A stretch of DNA of 64,000 bases from Acidobacteria bacterium UBA2990 (GTDB taxonomy: Bacteria; Acidobacteriota; Vicinamibacteria; Vicinamibacterales; UBA8438). The position numbers and the translations under genes were made by a program. The notes under the pieces are model-generated. The model saw nothing but the letters and a program-made list of their open reading frames with translations. It was not told the origin of the DNA and made no database searches. Each line of letters starts with the position of its first letter. Within the stretch, counting starts at the first letter, position 1. The stretch covers positions 195,964 through 259,963 of the forward strand of contig DEAE01000031.1 of NCBI GenBank assembly GCA_002347025.1, in the 5' to 3' direction. Shown here one piece after another: positions 16,507-24,807 of the stretch.

Positions 16507-18825
16507 CTAATTCAAAAGATCAAACACCTTGCTATATTTGACCGTAAACGTTCGTCCACTTCCTATGGGAACAACCTCCCTCGAAGCAAGAGGGATATCA
16601 AAATATCGAATGTCGTTATAGACCACGAACAGGCCAGTGTTGGCATCCGATAACACACCAAAGCGAATGTTGGATGACCAGAGATCCCGTCGGTCGTTAT
16701 ACTGAATCAATGCCTGTAGGAACATGCGAGTCGAAAAAGAATAACTGACCCTTACTCGCCCTAAGTTGGTCACGAAGTCACCCCACGGCAGGCTGATATC
16801 ATTCCGGTCCAAAGCCAATTCGGCGTTCAGAGTCTCACCTAGCCGCATGTTCAACTGTGGACGAAGCTGAAACCGTTTCCCACCGAAAAACCCTCCGACT
16901 ACCGCTTGCGTGTCAAAGGATAGCGAAGCTCCCCGGTTTGTGTGAAACCGAAAAATTCCCTCAGCATGACTATAGGTCCCCATCGGCACCTCGACATCGG
17001 GATTAATCTCAAACGGAGCAAGCACCCCTTCCTTGGTGAGATTCAACCCTGTGCTCACTCTATAACCATTTCGCCACTCCACATGATTATCGATATGCGT
17101 GTACTGCGTTTCCTGCTGGCCAGTTAGGAAGTTGAAGATCGTGTAGTGGGCCATGTGCGGATTGAGTTGAAGAATACCGTGCGAATTATCTGGACGAAAC
17201 ATCGCTCGAGCTTCACCGTCAACCCGTCGGTAGCCTCTACGAGCGTAAAAGCCCACCTCAGGATTGAAATTCGGCCCAACCTCCGTAACCCCGCCACCAA
17301 AACGGTATCGCTCAGATGCGTAGTTCGCGATAGTACTGAGCGCGTGCGTATTGGTCACTGCATCAGGACTTTCCGTTCTGGCGGCAAACCCTGAAACCGT
17401 GCCCTTTTGCCCGATACCCCACCGCCCGTCTACCGCGTAGCTCCGATTGAAATTTCCAGCCGCAGCAGGGGCACCCACTGCTGACCGGTTCACAAAGATC
17501 GCTCCAATATTCGAACGACTAGCGAAATCCTGCCGCACACGAGTAACTGTAAAGTTGTTGGCAGAGGTAGAGGTCCTGCCCATCGCTTGGGTCTGCATAT
17601 TGAGCAATCCAATATTGGTAGCTTTACCGATCTTGCCAGACAGCCGTCCCCCACCCGTGATGGGAACTGGCTCTCCTCCGTGACCGATACCGATGCGACG
17701 ACTAAAGAATATTTCGAGCTGACCTGGCTGCCCGACAGAAAACAGGCCGGCATTCTCTAAGAAGAACGGGCGCTTCTCTGGGAAGAAGAGATTAAATCGA
17801 TCGAGGTTAACTTGTTGGTCATCGACTTCGACCTGTGCAAAGTCGGTGTTGTAAGTTAAATCCAGCGTCATACTCGGCGTCACGCTATATTTCAGGTCAC
17901 CACCGAAATCCCCGATTACCACCCCCTGACCTCCATCCCAATGAATCTCTTCCCCGAGCAGGTATGGCGTGATCTTTAGATTACGCTGTCGTGGTACCGC
18001 TAGGCCTTGTAATTGTCCTGCTAGGGCCAGTCGAGTAAGACTAAATTGCCTAGGCAATGGAGCCCAGTATGATTGTTCATTTCTGGTCCGGATATTGCGT
18101 TGAAAGTTAAGCCCCCAACTCTGAAGATCACTTGCAGGATAGCGAAGTGTCCGGAATGGAATAGCGAACTCTGCTGTCCAGCCTATATCTGAAACCTGAG
18201 TCTCCACCTGCCAGACTCCATCCCAGTTCAAGTTAAGTCCTCCGCCCGAACCACCCTGCTGCTGACTGCCGGACCGGCGGACCATTCCTCGTCCTCCGCC
18301 ACCCTGTCCCTCATTGGTCACCTGTCCGTCATACTCGATACCGGCCGGATTGGTTCCGAACACAAATCCGGTTTGCCTATCAAGAAACGTATCGAGGATT
18401 ATCTGAAAGCTATCGGTCTCTTGAAGCTGAGAATCACGGCGACTGTCAGCCACAATAATCGTGGCCGGATTTTCGACATAACACACAACACCAAAATACA
18501 GAGTGTCCTCCGTATACACGATGAACACATCCGTATGCTCGGACGCTGGATTGCCCTCATCTGGAGTGTTCTGTGTGAAAGCGGATACCGGCAATGCATC
18601 AACCCAAGCAGGGTCGCTTAGCACATCACCATCAACAACAGGACCAGTCTCGATCCTCATCGCTTGGGCAACCTTGGGTTCTACTGCAGCCACTGCCTCC
18701 TCGGAGGCCAGGGTCACTGCCTCCCCTCGAACCACCCAAATCGCTCCAAACAACAGTGCGACGACCCACTGGATTAGAAAGAGGCAAAGTGGCCTCATAG
18801 AGCAGCAAACCCTTTCTACTGACAT
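16507..18825 (-). CDS. DUF5916 protein: CBM9-like domain plus outer-membrane beta-barrel
   Basis: 772 residues from the ATG at 18825, which has AAGGA eight bases upstream; a Met at 18798 is an alternative and the frame opens at 18900. A long hydrophobic signal (CLFLIQWVVALLFGAIWVV) is followed by a carbohydrate-binding-module-9-like domain (GPVVDGDVLSDPAW, TDVFIVYTEDTLYFGVVCY, DSFQIILDTFLDRQTGFVFG) and then a DUF5916 region. In DUF5916, FFPEKRPFFLENAGLF is diagnostic, and the rest is alternating aromatic beta strands typical of an outer-membrane barrel. A Gly/Gln-rich insert, about 30 residues, interrupts the first domain after QVTNEGQ. The family is common in Acidobacteriota and Bacteroidota, and its role is unknown; binding or uptake of a glycan is plausible. 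It ends ten bases from the convergent flavin-reductase gene. Confidence 0.85.
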   Translation of the reverse strand: MSVERVCCSMRPLCLFLIQWVVALLFGAIWVVRGEAVTLASEEAVAAVEPKVAQAMRIETGPVVDGDVLSDPAWVDALPVSAFTQNTPDEGNPASEHTDVFIVYTEDTLYFGVVCYVENPATIIVADSRRDSQLQETDSFQIILDTFLDRQTGFVFGTNPAGIEYDGQVTNEGQGGGGRGMVRRSGSQQQGGSGGGLNLNWDGVWQVETQVSDIGWTAEFAIPFRTLRYPASDLQSWGLNFQRNIRTRNEQSYWAPLPRQFSLTRLALAGQLQGLAVPRQRNLKITPYLLGEEIHWDGGQGVVIGDFGGDLKYSVTPSMTLDLTYNTDFAQVEVDDQQVNLDRFNLFFPEKRPFFLENAGLFSVGQPGQLEIFFSRRIGIGHGGEPVPITGGGRLSGKIGKATNIGLLNMQTQAMGRTSTSANNFTVTRVRQDFASRSNIGAIFVNRSAVGAPAAAGNFNRSYAVDGRWGIGQKGTVSGFAARTESPDAVTNTHALSTIANYASERYRFGGGVTEVGPNFNPEVGFYARRGYRRVDGEARAMFRPDNSHGILQLNPHMAHYTIFNFLTGQQETQYTHIDNHVEWRNGYRVSTGLNLTKEGVLAPFEINPDVEVPMGTYSHAEGIFRFHTNRGASLSFDTQAVVGGFFGGKRFQLRPQLNMRLGETLNAELALDRNDISLPWGDFVTNLGRVRVSYSFSTRMFLQALIQYNDRRDLWSSNIRFGVLSDANTGLFVVYNDIRYFDIPLASREVVPIGSGRTFTVKYSKVFDLLN

Positions 18826-18964
18826 CACAGGTGTCCTTGATGTTGTTGAAGAACAAATGCCGCGATATAACCTGTACAGTTGGAGCACCAGTCCAACCAC
18901 CCGCTAAAACATCAGGATATCTTCACCTCGAAACATTGATGCCCACAAATGACACACTTATCAC

Positions 18965-19360
18965 ATGACCCACCATTTTAGGCACGTACAACTTCCAAAC
19001 GCACCGGACACTATCGCTCCTGATGGCTCCGAGGTTCGCGTCCTCGGTAAATTGACCCATGGGAGCCTCGCGCACTTCACCCTTGCCCCAGGGCAGATCT
19101 CAAAGCCAGTCAAACACCAAACCGTAGAAGAAATGTGGTACGTGATAGGGGGAACCGGACAGATGTGGGTACGGCAGGCTGAATCCGAACAGATCGTTAA
19201 TTTGTGCCAAGGGACAGCACTCTGCATCCCTGTAGGTACCCACTTTCAATTCCGATGCGATTCCGTAGAGCCTCTAGTGGCAGTTGGAGTCACTATGCCC
19301 CCATGGCCTGGCATGGATGAAGCAATTATCGTCAAGGGCATCTGGCATCCAAGGGCCTGA
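18965..19360 (+). CDS. Cupin-domain protein
   Basis: 131 residues forming one cupin barrel. Cupin motif 1 is KHQTVEEMWYVIGGTG, with a His and two Glu available for metal binding. The second motif region reads ALCIPVGTHFQF, with a single His. The C-terminal MPPWPGMDEA is found in a subset of small cupins. It is cytoplasmic, and no fused domain suggests a substrate. The gene is transcribed away from the DUF5916 gene, whose start is about 140 bases off. A second small cupin, 56687-57073, is not closely similar. Confidence 0.8.
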   Translation: MTHHFRHVQLPNAPDTIAPDGSEVRVLGKLTHGSLAHFTLAPGQISKPVKHQTVEEMWYVIGGTGQMWVRQAESEQIVNLCQGTALCIPVGTHFQFRCDSVEPLVAVGVTMPPWPGMDEAIIVKGIWHPRA

Positions 19361-19582
19361 AGTCACACCATGTCAATCATCTTCCTCGAAAGACATCAGA
19401 AGGCCACTACCCACGGTACATATCCACCTGGAAGCCAGCGATGCTTCGCTCACTAGCATTACCTAGCGCAGGAAACGCAGTAAGACACCTGACTCGCCGT
19501 GCAGACCGACAAACGATTAAACCAAATACGACCACAACCCGATAACCCTCCTTGAGTGTTTTTTCGACCGAGAGATTCGATT

Positions 19583-20074
19583 ATGAGACCCTGGCTGCCA
19601 TGCAACCTACCTATTGGACTTTGCTTTTTGATGGTCGTTCACACTCAGACACCGACTGTCATTCAAGGCCATGTGCAGAGACAATCTGAGTCAGACGCGC
19701 TTGAGTGTCTAGCGCTAACCCTTTATTGGGAAGCCGGAGGCGAACCCTCAGCTGGTTTAGCCGCCGTCGGCTGGGTTGTTCTAAACCGTCAGGCTCACCC
19801 AGACTTTCCTTCTACAATATGTCAGGTAGTCCGAGAAGGAGACAACCAACCTGGCTGCCAATTCACCTACTCGTGCGACGGAAAGAGTGACACACCAGCT
19901 GATCTTAAGCTCTGGTCTCGCGTTCAAACGATCGCGCAAGAAGTGATAAAACAAACGATCCCTGACCCCACCAACGGAGCTCTTTTCTTTCACGCCGCCA
20001 ACCTAGCAGAGGTTCCCTGGGCCATTCCCCGAGAACGCACAGCGCAGATTGGCAATCAAATCTACTACCGATAA
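19583..20074 (+). CDS. SleB-type cell wall hydrolase (Hydrolase_2 family), exported
   Basis: 163 residues from the ATG at 19583; a GTG at 19556 gives nine more. A signal-like hydrophobic stretch (LPIGLCFLMVV) precedes the domain. The family pattern is clear: LECLALTLYWEAGGEP, AAVGWVVLNRQ, FPSTICQVV, CQFTYSCDG and NGALFFHAA. The Glu in YWEAGGEP is the likely catalytic acid by analogy with SleB-type lytic transglycosylases. Cysteines in the mature part could form disulfides. The protein would cleave peptidoglycan during growth or recycling; there is no sign of sporulation genes here. It ends about 135 bases before the convergent ppk1 gene. Confidence 0.82.
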   Translation: MRPWLPCNLPIGLCFLMVVHTQTPTVIQGHVQRQSESDALECLALTLYWEAGGEPSAGLAAVGWVVLNRQAHPDFPSTICQVVREGDNQPGCQFTYSCDGKSDTPADLKLWSRVQTIAQEVIKQTIPDPTNGALFFHAANLAEVPWAIPRERTAQIGNQIYYR

Positions 20075-20153
20075 CTAGTGGTCGCTAAGATCTGAGACTC
20101 CCAACGCCCTCTACCTGTGGTTCACTCGCCTACACCTGGTGGAGTGAGTGATG

Positions 20154-20176
20154 AATAAAGCCCTTCCGAAACGGGC
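20154..20176 (-). terminator. Possible rho-independent terminator of ppk1
   Basis: Read on the minus strand, GCCC and GGGC pair around a TTTCGGAA centre (with a bulged G the stem extends by two A-T pairs), and TTTATT follows. It lies 35-57 bases past the ppk1 stop codon. The stem is short, so this is a modest candidate. On the plus strand no T-run follows the stem. Confidence 0.4.
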
Positions 20177-20210
20177 ATCATCCACCACGAGCCTAACTGA
20201 GAGCTTTCTC

Positions 20211-22337
20211 CTACAACACGAGCCCCTTACGGGCCCGCAGAATCAGCTCTTCCTGAACTGCATAGCGTGGTTCTCCACTCTTAGCCGTTCTTAGTACATA
20301 ACTACCGTCCGCTTGGCAATCCCAGACCGAACAATTATCTCGGTCATAGGCAGCAAGGATCTCATCGAGTTCCGTTTTTAATTCTTCAGACTCGACCGGA
20401 ATCACCGTCTCAACACGCCCGTCTAGATTACGTCTCATCCAATCTGCCGAACCGATGAAGTGCTCGGCGTGATCACCATTCACAAAGCGGAACACGCGAC
20501 TGTGCTCAAGAAATCGACCAACAACACTGAAGACGCTAATGTTGTCCGATAAACCTTTCACCCCAGGCCGCAAACAGCATAAGCCCCTTACGCTGAGTCG
20601 AATCCGAACACCAGCCTGACTCGCCTCATAGAGTTCTTTGATAATTTCCACATCCTGCAACTGATTCATTTTGGCATCTATTCCAGACGGACGCCCAGCT
20701 CGAGCATGGCTAGCTTCTCGTCGAATCAGTTGGGTAAATCGCCTGCGCATCGACACAGGCGCCACTATAAGCTTGCTGTGCTCAGGGGAAGGAATAACCC
20801 CGGTCAGAGAATTGAAGACAGTAGCAACATCCTGGCAAATAGTCTCATTCGCGGTCAGTAAACCAAGGTCCTCATAGACTTTGGCCGTTCCTGAGTGATA
20901 GTTGCCGGTACCAAGGTGGGCGTAAAATCGGACACCTCCAGCCTCTTCCCGAACTACCAGAGCAAGCTTAACGTGGGTCTTCAAACGTTCTACACCGTAA
21001 GAAACGTGCACACCTTCCTTTTCAAGGAAGTTTCCCCAAGCGATATTAGGAGCCTCATCAAGTCGGGCTGTGATTTCGACCAATACCGCCACCTGTTTAC
21101 CTCTCCTAGCCGCATCAGCAAGAGCACGCAGCAATGGCGAATCACTACTGGTTCGATAAATAGTCAACTTGATGGCTAGTACCTTCTCATCAATAGCCGC
21201 TGCATTGAGAAAACGCAGCACCGTCCTGTCAAAACTCTGATAGGGATGGTGGAGCAAAATATCTCCACGAGCTATCTCATCGAAAATCGCCGCTGTACCC
21301 GTAGGCGACAGAGCCTGCAGGCGAGGGTGCTCTACCGGCTGATGGGGAGGTTCAAGCAACTCCAAACGGCCCTGGCTATCAAAGTCTCGTAGATCGCACA
21401 ACCCCAGAGGGGCCTCGCTCCGATACACATCATCGCTTCCAATAGCTAACTGCGTTACCAACCACTCCACTAGGTGTTCAGGCATTGCACTATCTACCTG
21501 CAACCTGGCAACACCAGCAAACCTCCGCGCTTTCAGCTCTGAACTAACCTGACGAATAATGCTACCGGGTTCCATAACAGGGCTGTCATCGCCACTTTCT
21601 TCATCTCGGTCGACAGCTCCCTCTATTCCTCGGGTCACACGAAAGAGATGCACCACAGCAGGTGAAGGGGATGGATATATCAGGTCGAAATTCGCAGCAA
21701 TAACCTGCTCAATTGGAACTACAGCCGTGCGATCTGGCAGTCGCACCCAACGTGGCCGATTCCCTGGGACTTTAATCCTGAGAAAGCGAACCCCACCATC
21801 CTGAGGAATCGAAACGGCCAAATTCAAACCCAAATTACTGATGAAAGGGAATGGATGCTCGGAATCAACGGCTAGCGGCGTCAGGATGGGCTGAATATTG
21901 CGAGCAAAATAGTCGCGCAGTGCGGCACATTCTTCTCTGGCCAACTCCTGGTGATCCAAGATCGGAAGGTCTGCCTTCGACAGGGCTGGCCGCAATTCAT
22001 CACGCCATAGACGACTAAATTCGCACACTTGAACCAAAAGTTGCTCGCGACACGCCTGAAACTCTTCCAAAGGAGTACGTCCGTCGACAGATACGGCTGT
22101 CAGCCCAGCCGCAATCTCTCGCTTCAATCCGCTTACTCGCTTCATGAAAAATTCGTCATGAAGCATGCCGATGATCCCAGCGAACTTAACCCGCTCAAGT
22201 AATGGAATATCGTCACGCCCAACCATATGTAAGACGCGCCTAGCGAATCCTAGCCAACTCAACTCCCGACTGACGAACGCCTTAGACAGCCCAAGCTCTC
22301 GAATGCGTCCCGCAATAGATTGAGATTCCGTGGTCAC
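20211..22337 (-). CDS. ppk1: Polyphosphate kinase 1
   Basis: About 708 residues. It reversibly transfers the terminal phosphate of ATP to polyphosphate. PPK1 blocks are present in order: SRELSWLGFARRVL at the N-terminus, LHDEFFMKRVSGLK, ILTPLAVDSEHPFPFISN, LLHHPYQSFD, LAIKLTIYRTS, RLKTHVKLALV and AHLGTGNYHSGTAK (the phospho-His region), then GRFLEHSR and IGSADWMRRNLDGRVE. The start is uncertain: the frame reaches 22448 and an ATG lies at 22385, only four bases from the divergent ppx start. I prefer the GTG at 22337 because a TATAAT box (complement of 22373-22378) would then lie upstream, but no ribosome binding site confirms it. It is divergent from ppx and next to the CHAD/ParA unit, making a polyphosphate neighbourhood. 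Confidence 0.93.
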   Translation of the reverse strand: MTTESQSIAGRIRELGLSKAFVSRELSWLGFARRVLHMVGRDDIPLLERVKFAGIIGMLHDEFFMKRVSGLKREIAAGLTAVSVDGRTPLEEFQACREQLLVQVCEFSRLWRDELRPALSKADLPILDHQELAREECAALRDYFARNIQPILTPLAVDSEHPFPFISNLGLNLAVSIPQDGGVRFLRIKVPGNRPRWVRLPDRTAVVPIEQVIAANFDLIYPSPSPAVVHLFRVTRGIEGAVDRDEESGDDSPVMEPGSIIRQVSSELKARRFAGVARLQVDSAMPEHLVEWLVTQLAIGSDDVYRSEAPLGLCDLRDFDSQGRLELLEPPHQPVEHPRLQALSPTGTAAIFDEIARGDILLHHPYQSFDRTVLRFLNAAAIDEKVLAIKLTIYRTSSDSPLLRALADAARRGKQVAVLVEITARLDEAPNIAWGNFLEKEGVHVSYGVERLKTHVKLALVVREEAGGVRFYAHLGTGNYHSGTAKVYEDLGLLTANETICQDVATVFNSLTGVIPSPEHSKLIVAPVSMRRRFTQLIRREASHARAGRPSGIDAKMNQLQDVEIIKELYEASQAGVRIRLSVRGLCCLRPGVKGLSDNISVFSVVGRFLEHSRVFRFVNGDHAEHFIGSADWMRRNLDGRVETVIPVESEELKTELDEILAAYDRDNCSVWDCQADGSYVLRTAKSGEPRYAVQEELILRARKGLVL

Positions 22338-22389
22338 AGTAATTGCTAATGTTAATATTCCGTTCAAGGATCGATTATAGGACATACTC

Positions 22390-23895
22390 GTGGGCAACTC
22401 GGTTCGGACAATTCCCGAAAGCATCGCCGCCGTCGATCTTGGTTCCAATAGCTTTCACATGCTCATTGCTCGAACCAAAGGAGGCGAGCCGATTGTCATC
22501 GACCGGCTTCGTGAAATGGTTCAACTTGCCTCTGGGCTAGACAAGATGGGCCGTCTAACGCTACCGATCAAACAAAAAGCAATCGGCTGCCTTAGACGTT
22601 TCGGACAGCGTTTACGGCATACTCCATCCACTGCCGTTCGCGCGGTAGGCACGAACACTCTGCGTGCCGCTGAGAACGCCGGTGAATTCTTGACCGACGC
22701 AGAAGAGGCCTTAGGTCACTCCATTGAAACAATCTCAGGCATCGAAGAAGCCCGCCTAATTTTTCTCGGTGTTACCCAAACACTTCCAGAGCCCAGAATC
22801 CGACGACTAGTTATAGACATAGGTGGGGGAAGCACGGAACTAATTGTCGGCAAAGGGATTACCCCTCAGGACATGGAGAGCCTCTATATGGGCTGCATCA
22901 CATTCAGCCAAGTCTATTTTCCTGACGGAAGACTCACGACTGACAACTGGCGTCGCGCCGAACTAGCAGCCCTCCAGGAACTGGAACCAATCCGTGAACG
23001 ATTTCTCCGGTTCAACTGGCAGGAGGTAGTAGGCGCATCTGGAACGATCCGCGCTGTTTATGACCTTGTGATCAACTACGGTTGGGACGATTCTGGGATC
23101 ACAGCACCATCGCTACGAAAGCTACGTGACCTAATCTTGAAAGCGGGTCGAGTTGACCGATTGAAGCTCTCGGGCCTCAACCCGGCACGGCAATCCACCA
23201 TTGCCGCCGGCATTGTCATCCTACTTGCCCTGTTCGACACTCTATCCATTGAGTCGATGCGACGCTCCGATGGTGCCCTACGCGAAGGCCTGCTCTATGA
23301 CCTCCTAGGTCGCATTCGAGAGACCGATGTCCGAGCCAGAAGCGTCTCTGCTTTGACAGATCGCGCTAGCGTAGATCAGACCCAAGCCGATCGGGTTCAA
23401 TTCACCGCGCTTGCCTTACTCGGCCAAGTAACAGAAGACTGGAATCTTAACGACCACGACGCGCATCAGTTCCTTTCCTGGGCGGCACAACTCCACGAGA
23501 TCGGGCTCGACATCGCTCACAGCCACCACCATAGGCATGGCGAGTACATAGTCACACATGCAGACTTACTGGGATTTTCGCTACCAGAGCAGCAGCTCCT
23601 AGCAACACTCGTTCGCTCACACCGCCGCAAGTTCCCATCGTCAACCTTCAGCGACATCCCGTTCCGTTGGGCGAAGGTGGCTGAAAGGTTGGCGATTCTA
23701 CTTCGTCTGGCGGTCGTGCTCCACCGTAGTCGGAGCCCCTTAGCACTGCCGCCCCTCAGACTTGAAGCTTTAAAAAAACACCTGAAACTTCGTTTTCCCA
23801 GCGGCTGGTTAGACGAGCATCCTTTAACCCGCGCGGACCTCACCACCGAAACTACTTACCTGAAAGCAGCCGGCTACCATCTATCTTTTAAATGA
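22390..23895 (+). CDS. ppx: Exopolyphosphatase / guanosine pentaphosphatase (Ppx/GppA family)
   Basis: 501 residues. The N-terminal half is an actin/ASKHA-fold phosphatase: AAVDLGSNSFHM (phosphate loop), VRAVGTNTLR, SGIEEARL (catalytic Glu) and VIDIGGGSTELIVG (second phosphate loop). The C-terminal half is the helical HD-like domain, with LHEIGLDIAHSHHHRHG and LLATLVRSHRRKFP. Family members hydrolyse polyphosphate from its ends or convert pppGpp to ppGpp; sequence alone cannot separate the two, but the divergent ppk1 favours polyphosphate. The start is a GTG with AGGA about seven bases upstream, and no in-frame ATG precedes the conserved phosphate loop. The gene converges on the parA-like gene, with about 150 bases between them that contain a hairpin. 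Confidence 0.92.
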   Translation: MGNSVRTIPESIAAVDLGSNSFHMLIARTKGGEPIVIDRLREMVQLASGLDKMGRLTLPIKQKAIGCLRRFGQRLRHTPSTAVRAVGTNTLRAAENAGEFLTDAEEALGHSIETISGIEEARLIFLGVTQTLPEPRIRRLVIDIGGGSTELIVGKGITPQDMESLYMGCITFSQVYFPDGRLTTDNWRRAELAALQELEPIRERFLRFNWQEVVGASGTIRAVYDLVINYGWDDSGITAPSLRKLRDLILKAGRVDRLKLSGLNPARQSTIAAGIVILLALFDTLSIESMRRSDGALREGLLYDLLGRIRETDVRARSVSALTDRASVDQTQADRVQFTALALLGQVTEDWNLNDHDAHQFLSWAAQLHEIGLDIAHSHHHRHGEYIVTHADLLGFSLPEQQLLATLVRSHRRKFPSSTFSDIPFRWAKVAERLAILLRLAVVLHRSRSPLALPPLRLEALKKHLKLRFPSGWLDEHPLTRADLTTETTYLKAAGYHLSFK

Positions 23896-23924
23896 AAGCT
23901 ATTAATCAAACTAAATAGCCTGCC

Positions 23925-23939
23925 AAGGCGCCTCGCCTT
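23925..23939. terminator. Hairpin between ppx and the convergent parA-like gene
   Basis: AAGGCG and CGCCTT form a perfect six-pair stem round a three-base CCT loop, 30 bases after the ppx stop and in the space between convergent genes. No T-run follows on either strand, so if it ends transcription it would need help. It could equally be an mRNA-stabilising 3' hairpin. Confidence 0.3.
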
Positions 23940-24051
23940 ACAAGCCTCAAAGCCTTTCTGTACTAGCGCAATAACTGAATCAACTCATCACGACAACAGG
24001 CTGAAGTCGACATCAGCGTTCTAGACTAGCCATGTCGAAACAAAACGGCAC

Positions 24052-24807
24052 CTAAAACGGGACCCCACCCGTAAGCAGCCCGGCGATCTCGGACCAGAGC
24101 CCAACATAGGCCCTAGCCGCGGCGCCAGTCTGTGAGAACGTCAACAGTGGAGCCCGCTTGGCGCTCATCTGTTCCACCTCACTAGAGCAAGGAATCATTG
24201 TCCGAAGAACAGGAAATGGCAGGTCCTCTGCATGTTCACAGATTTCGCGATGGAGTAACTTACGGTTATCCACCATCGAAAAAAATGTCAGAACCTGAAC
24301 ATCAAATGCCCGAGTTCGCAAATGCTTGGCAAGCTGCTTCAGTGTCCGTCTGGAGAGTGTCGTGGGTATTGTTGGAACCACCAAAACATCGGAGAGAAAG
24401 AAGACTGCTTCTGACACCAAAGAAATGCTAGGAGCACAATCCAAGAATAGGTAATCGTAATGGTCCGCCAACGACCGAACCCGACGATTCAGTCGGCGAG
24501 CATCCTTAGCCTTCCCGAGAAGGATATCTAGATGTCGATAGGAAAAATCTGACGGTAAAAGGTCGAGACCGTCATAGTCTGTCGCTCGAATATGCTTTTG
24601 CCAAGACCACTTATCACCACCAAGCAGCTGATTGCCACCACCTTTGACTTTCGCTTTAGCGCGAAAACAATATGTCGCTGCACCCTGTGGATCTAGGTCA
24701 CAAACAAGGGTTCGAAACCCTGACCTTGCAGCCAAATATCCCAAGTTGACCGCCGCGGCGGTCTTTCCAACACCTCCTTTAAGGTTGTAGGTCGCCAGAA
24801 CCTTCAT
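24052..24807 (-). CDS. ParA/MinD-type ATPase linked to a CHAD protein
   Basis: 251 residues. The deviant Walker A motif KGGVGKT (residues 10-16, with the signature N-terminal Lys), the Walker A' motif CDLDPQG (about 36-42) and the Walker B region YLFLDCAPS are all intact, so it should bind ATP, dimerise and probably associate with the nucleoid like ParA. The C-terminal half carries the usual PTIPTTLSRRTLKQL helix. There is no ParB, parS-like repeat or plasmid gene nearby. Instead, its start codon overlaps the stop of the CYTH-CHAD gene by four bases (ATGA), implying translational coupling and a shared job. Orphan ParA-type ATPases of this size position cargo such as carboxysomes, chemoreceptors or storage granules. 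Here the cargo suggested by context is polyphosphate, which is inference. Confidence 0.88.
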   Translation of the reverse strand: MKVLATYNLKGGVGKTAAAVNLGYLAARSGFRTLVCDLDPQGAATYCFRAKAKVKGGGNQLLGGDKWSWQKHIRATDYDGLDLLPSDFSYRHLDILLGKAKDARRLNRRVRSLADHYDYLFLDCAPSISLVSEAVFFLSDVLVVPTIPTTLSRRTLKQLAKHLRTRAFDVQVLTFFSMVDNRKLLHREICEHAEDLPFPVLRTMIPCSSEVEQMSAKRAPLLTFSQTGAAARAYVGLWSEIAGLLTGGVPF

